This document shows, one piece after another, positions 61,732 to 64,000 of a stretch of 64,000 nt of DNA; position 1 is the stretch's first letter, and the number at the start of each line of letters is the position of its first letter. Position numbers and translations under genes: made by a program. Where the stretch lies: positions 3,967-67,966 of the forward strand of contig CAJKXC010000009.1 in assembly GCA_905203765.1 (NCBI GenBank), in the 5' to 3' direction. The stretch comes from an uncultured Bacteroides sp. Its GTDB lineage: Bacteria; Bacteroidota; Bacteroidia; Bacteroidales; Bacteroidaceae. The notes beneath the pieces are model-generated. The model saw nothing but the letters and a program-made list of their open reading frames with translations, searched no databases and had not been told where the DNA came from.

Positions 61732-61806
61732 GAAGGGAAGAAGATGTCCTTTAAATTCATGTACACCGCCCATAAATTTGTGAAAAACTAAAAGTAATAA
61801 TCAGAC

Positions 61807-64000
61807 ATGATCCTGCAAAAACCAGATGCCCTTTCTCTCTCGATGAACCTGAAGACGCTCATCGTGCAGGCCACTACTGAAACCATATCCTTCACGCTGA
61901 AGAAGAATGGGGAGATACTGCTGTCACAAAGCTACCAGACGGATAAGAACGGACGTGTAGAAATAGACCTGCGCCAAGTGGTACACGATTCGCTGAAGAC
62001 TGTAGTTTCGGATACATCAGCCGTATATGTACAAGGTAACCTCGCTGCCGATTTTACCGCATCCGCTGATATGGATACCGTCAGCTTCCGTGCCATACGT
62101 GGTGGCGTGGACCGGCTGGCAGATTCGGCTACGAATTTCCTGAGTCAGAACTTCCTGACGTGGCAGCCCAATAGCAAGCCGGTTACTTATTATTCTCCGG
62201 AGTTATTGACCTACTATGCCGTGACTCCCAGTATTGTTAAATTGCGGGCATACTTTACCGATGGCTCCGGGAACGTGACTTCCCAAACAGATTATACTGT
62301 CTATAATATGTCGGCAGGGAATGCCTATACCATACCTCTTCAGTATTCAGTTGTTGCCGGTTGGCTCGGCCACAGATTACCTGCATACTACGATGTGTGG
62401 GTAGAGAATTCCAGTGGACAACGTCTCACTTATATACAGCGGTATTTCGCCGAAGACATGCGCTCCGAACAAGAGCAATGGATACTCTTCGAAAATTCAT
62501 TGGGAGGTATAGATACCTTCCGGGCCTATGGTACCACCACATTTAACGGTGAACATACCCACAACCTGGCTGAGATAGACGAAGTCTCTCAAGAATATCG
62601 TGTCGACACTGAAAGAAAGTTTCAAAAAAACACCGGGCATCTGAATAAAGAAGAGCGAAGATGGCTGCTCGATTTCTTCCCATCATCGGCGAAGTACATC
62701 TACACAGGTAATTACCTGCGTCAGATCGTCGTGACAGAAAGTAATGTGAGCTACTCTGATCGCGACCTTCCAAGCAATTACACTTTCACCTTCAAATACG
62801 CGGACGCCCGTCCGCTACTCAACTTGCCCAGGACTGAAGTCCCGGCAGAGGTACTCACTATTACAGTACCTAATGTTGGGTCTTTTACGGTGCCCCCTCG
62901 GCTTGCTGAATTCCCACGCCTACCGCTATCCGAGGGGGCACTTATACCTATTCAGTCTCCCTATTCCGAGGAATGGGGTACGACGACACCTGCCGCATTG
63001 ACCGAGTTTATCGGGGAAGCAATCAAGGCTGAAGGTGGTGGTGGTGGAAACATCGATATCGACCGATGTCTCCGAAAAGACCAGCCGGATAGTACCCAGT
63101 ACCCTATCGACTTCATGGCTGGTCTGTCCATCAATTCCAAGCGTATCGGCGACGTTATCCGCTACTACGATGGTAAGAAGCCGGTAGCAACGGATGCGAA
63201 TATATATTCTGCTCTGATGACTGACCAGCGCATAGAGGAAGAGTTCGGCAGGATAGATGACAAGTATTTGCGAACAGACCAACCCGATATTGATCCGTAC
63301 CATGCCACCTTTGAAGAAGGAATAACCGTCTACCAGCTCGCCGAGACTATGAACCTCGACGTCAAGAACCTTGCCACCATTGCGCAGGCAGTTGTGTCTA
63401 TTCTACGATCATCTAAGTTCGTGGACGGTTTCGCCGGAGAGGGATATCGGATATGGCAAGATATCGCCGACGGTGATTGGTGCATGACACTTGACAGGTT
63501 AACTGTGCGTAAGGTAATGACCATCTATGAGTTGGTATTGCAGAAAATACGTTCAGTTGGTGGCATGATTGTAGTCTCTGCTGGAAATGGTAAGGTCAAA
63601 TCAGTGGAACACATTGGGAATAGCTATGTATTCGAGTTTGAGGACATGAATACTTTTGTTGAAAACGATTTGATGCGTTGCCAAGTATTCAGTTCTACGG
63701 GCCTAAAATACTATTGGGTAAAGGTTGCATCTGTCAGTGGCGAGTATGTTACTGTACCAGTGTCAGAATTCAATGGTGTGGTTCCGACTGCCGGCGATGA
63801 ATGTGTCCTGATGGGTAACACCACCAATAAGCGCCGCCAGAACCTAATTATGATATCGGCTACTGAAGACGGACAGCCCCGGTTCGATTGCCTGGACGGT
63901 GTTAAGTCGAAGAGTTTCGAGGGCTGCTTAAAGGTACGCGTTGGTGCATTGGACGGTATCTCAGATAGCCGGTTCCCCGCGAATATGCAACCCAGCGGCT
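61807..64000 (+). CDS. Tail fibre or baseplate protein (partial)
   Basis: The frame from ATG at 61807 stays open to the window edge, at least 731 residues. The first part is beta-rich (SLSMNLKTLIVQATTETISF), a Gly-rich linker (EGGGGGNIDID) separates a middle region, and repeated polar strands follow. By position after the tail tip it is probably the host-recognition fibre or central baseplate protein. The C-terminus is outside this window. Confidence 0.65.
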   Translation, partial: MILQKPDALSLSMNLKTLIVQATTETISFTLKKNGEILLSQSYQTDKNGRVEIDLRQVVHDSLKTVVSDTSAVYVQGNLAADFTASADMDTVSFRAIRGGVDRLADSATNFLSQNFLTWQPNSKPVTYYSPELLTYYAVTPSIVKLRAYFTDGSGNVTSQTDYTVYNMSAGNAYTIPLQYSVVAGWLGHRLPAYYDVWVENSSGQRLTYIQRYFAEDMRSEQEQWILFENSLGGIDTFRAYGTTTFNGEHTHNLAEIDEVSQEYRVDTERKFQKNTGHLNKEERRWLLDFFPSSAKYIYTGNYLRQIVVTESNVSYSDRDLPSNYTFTFKYADARPLLNLPRTEVPAEVLTITVPNVGSFTVPPRLAEFPRLPLSEGALIPIQSPYSEEWGTTTPAALTEFIGEAIKAEGGGGGNIDIDRCLRKDQPDSTQYPIDFMAGLSINSKRIGDVIRYYDGKKPVATDANIYSALMTDQRIEEEFGRIDDKYLRTDQPDIDPYHATFEEGITVYQLAETMNLDVKNLATIAQAVVSILRSSKFVDGFAGEGYRIWQDIADGDWCMTLDRLTVRKVMTIYELVLQKIRSVGGMIVVSAGNGKVKSVEHIGNSYVFEFEDMNTFVENDLMRCQVFSSTGLKYYWVKVASVSGEYVTVPVSEFNGVVPTAGDECVLMGNTTNKRRQNLIMISATEDGQPRFDCLDGVKSKSFEGCLKVRVGALDGISDSRFPANMQPSG

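Larger units (their letters stand above)
21970..64000. mobile_element. Tailed-phage prophage, left part
   Basis: From the putative attL to the window edge the genes are phage-like: divergent repressor switch, small early genes, primase-helicase, antirepressors, capsid protease and capsid, terminase, portal, lysis set, tape measure and tail genes. A long tape measure (1204 residues) and a tail-tube-like protein suggest a siphovirus-like tail; no sheath gene was recognised. No integrase is present in the window. The head genes are interrupted by an accessory block between 40.8 and 43.1 kb. All large genes look intact, so the prophage may be functional. Confidence 0.93.

Overview
The window reads as a chromosome segment from a gut Bacteroides. 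The host genes (thiamine operon with a TPP riboswitch, a Nudix-type xylose regulator with xylB, xylA and a xylose symporter, and a CzcCBA-like efflux set) have Bacteroidetes forms and orders. Most promoters I can place show the Bacteroides pattern, a -7 box TAnnTTTG with or without a -33 TTTG, and classical Shine-Dalgarno sites are mostly weak. No rRNA, complete tRNA, CRISPR array or insertion sequence was seen.

Host part, 1-21.9 kb. A leftward operon thiS-thiE-thiG-thiC-thiH-thiF-thiE2-thiD lies under a TPP riboswitch, with fabD just upstream on the same strand. A rightward xylose block follows (regulator, xylB, xylA, xylE) and ends in a strong terminator. Next come a leftward secreted phosphodiesterase, then a leftward efflux operon (His-rich membrane protein, adaptor, HME-type RND pump, outer-membrane channel), and a rightward DUF1080 lipoprotein. 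A 15-bp match to the 3' end of a tRNA (minus strand, 21970-21984), next to a terminator that suits a leftward tRNA, looks like the left attachment site of a prophage.

Prophage part, about 21.97 kb to the window end and beyond. It starts with a divergent repressor/Cro-like switch with inverted-repeat operators, then many small early genes, a very large primase-helicase, antirepressor genes, and two copies of a cassette made of a structured leader plus a small basic protein. The capsid protease, capsid protein and a tail-tube-like gene follow, with a gene pair joined by a probable -1 frameshift. An accessory block comes next (HU-like protein, four 22-bp palindromes, DUF4248, HicAB, a third diverged cassette). 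Then come terminase, portal, head-tail genes, a lysis set (holin-like protein, M15 endolysin, apparent unimolecular spanin), a second accessory block rich in perfect inverted repeats that includes a membrane-anchored exonuclease-BRCT gene between duplicated promoters, a run of small coupled genes, the tape measure and the tail tip or fibre genes. No integrase is visible; it would lie beyond the right edge.

The most unusual feature is the leader/small-protein cassette (31.7-32.4, 33.4-34.1 and 42.5-43.1 kb). Each copy has its own -7 promoter box, an RNA leader closed by long-range complementary arms, a hairpin with a U-rich loop, and a 114-128 residue protein I cannot assign. No reverse transcriptase or nuclease accompanies it.
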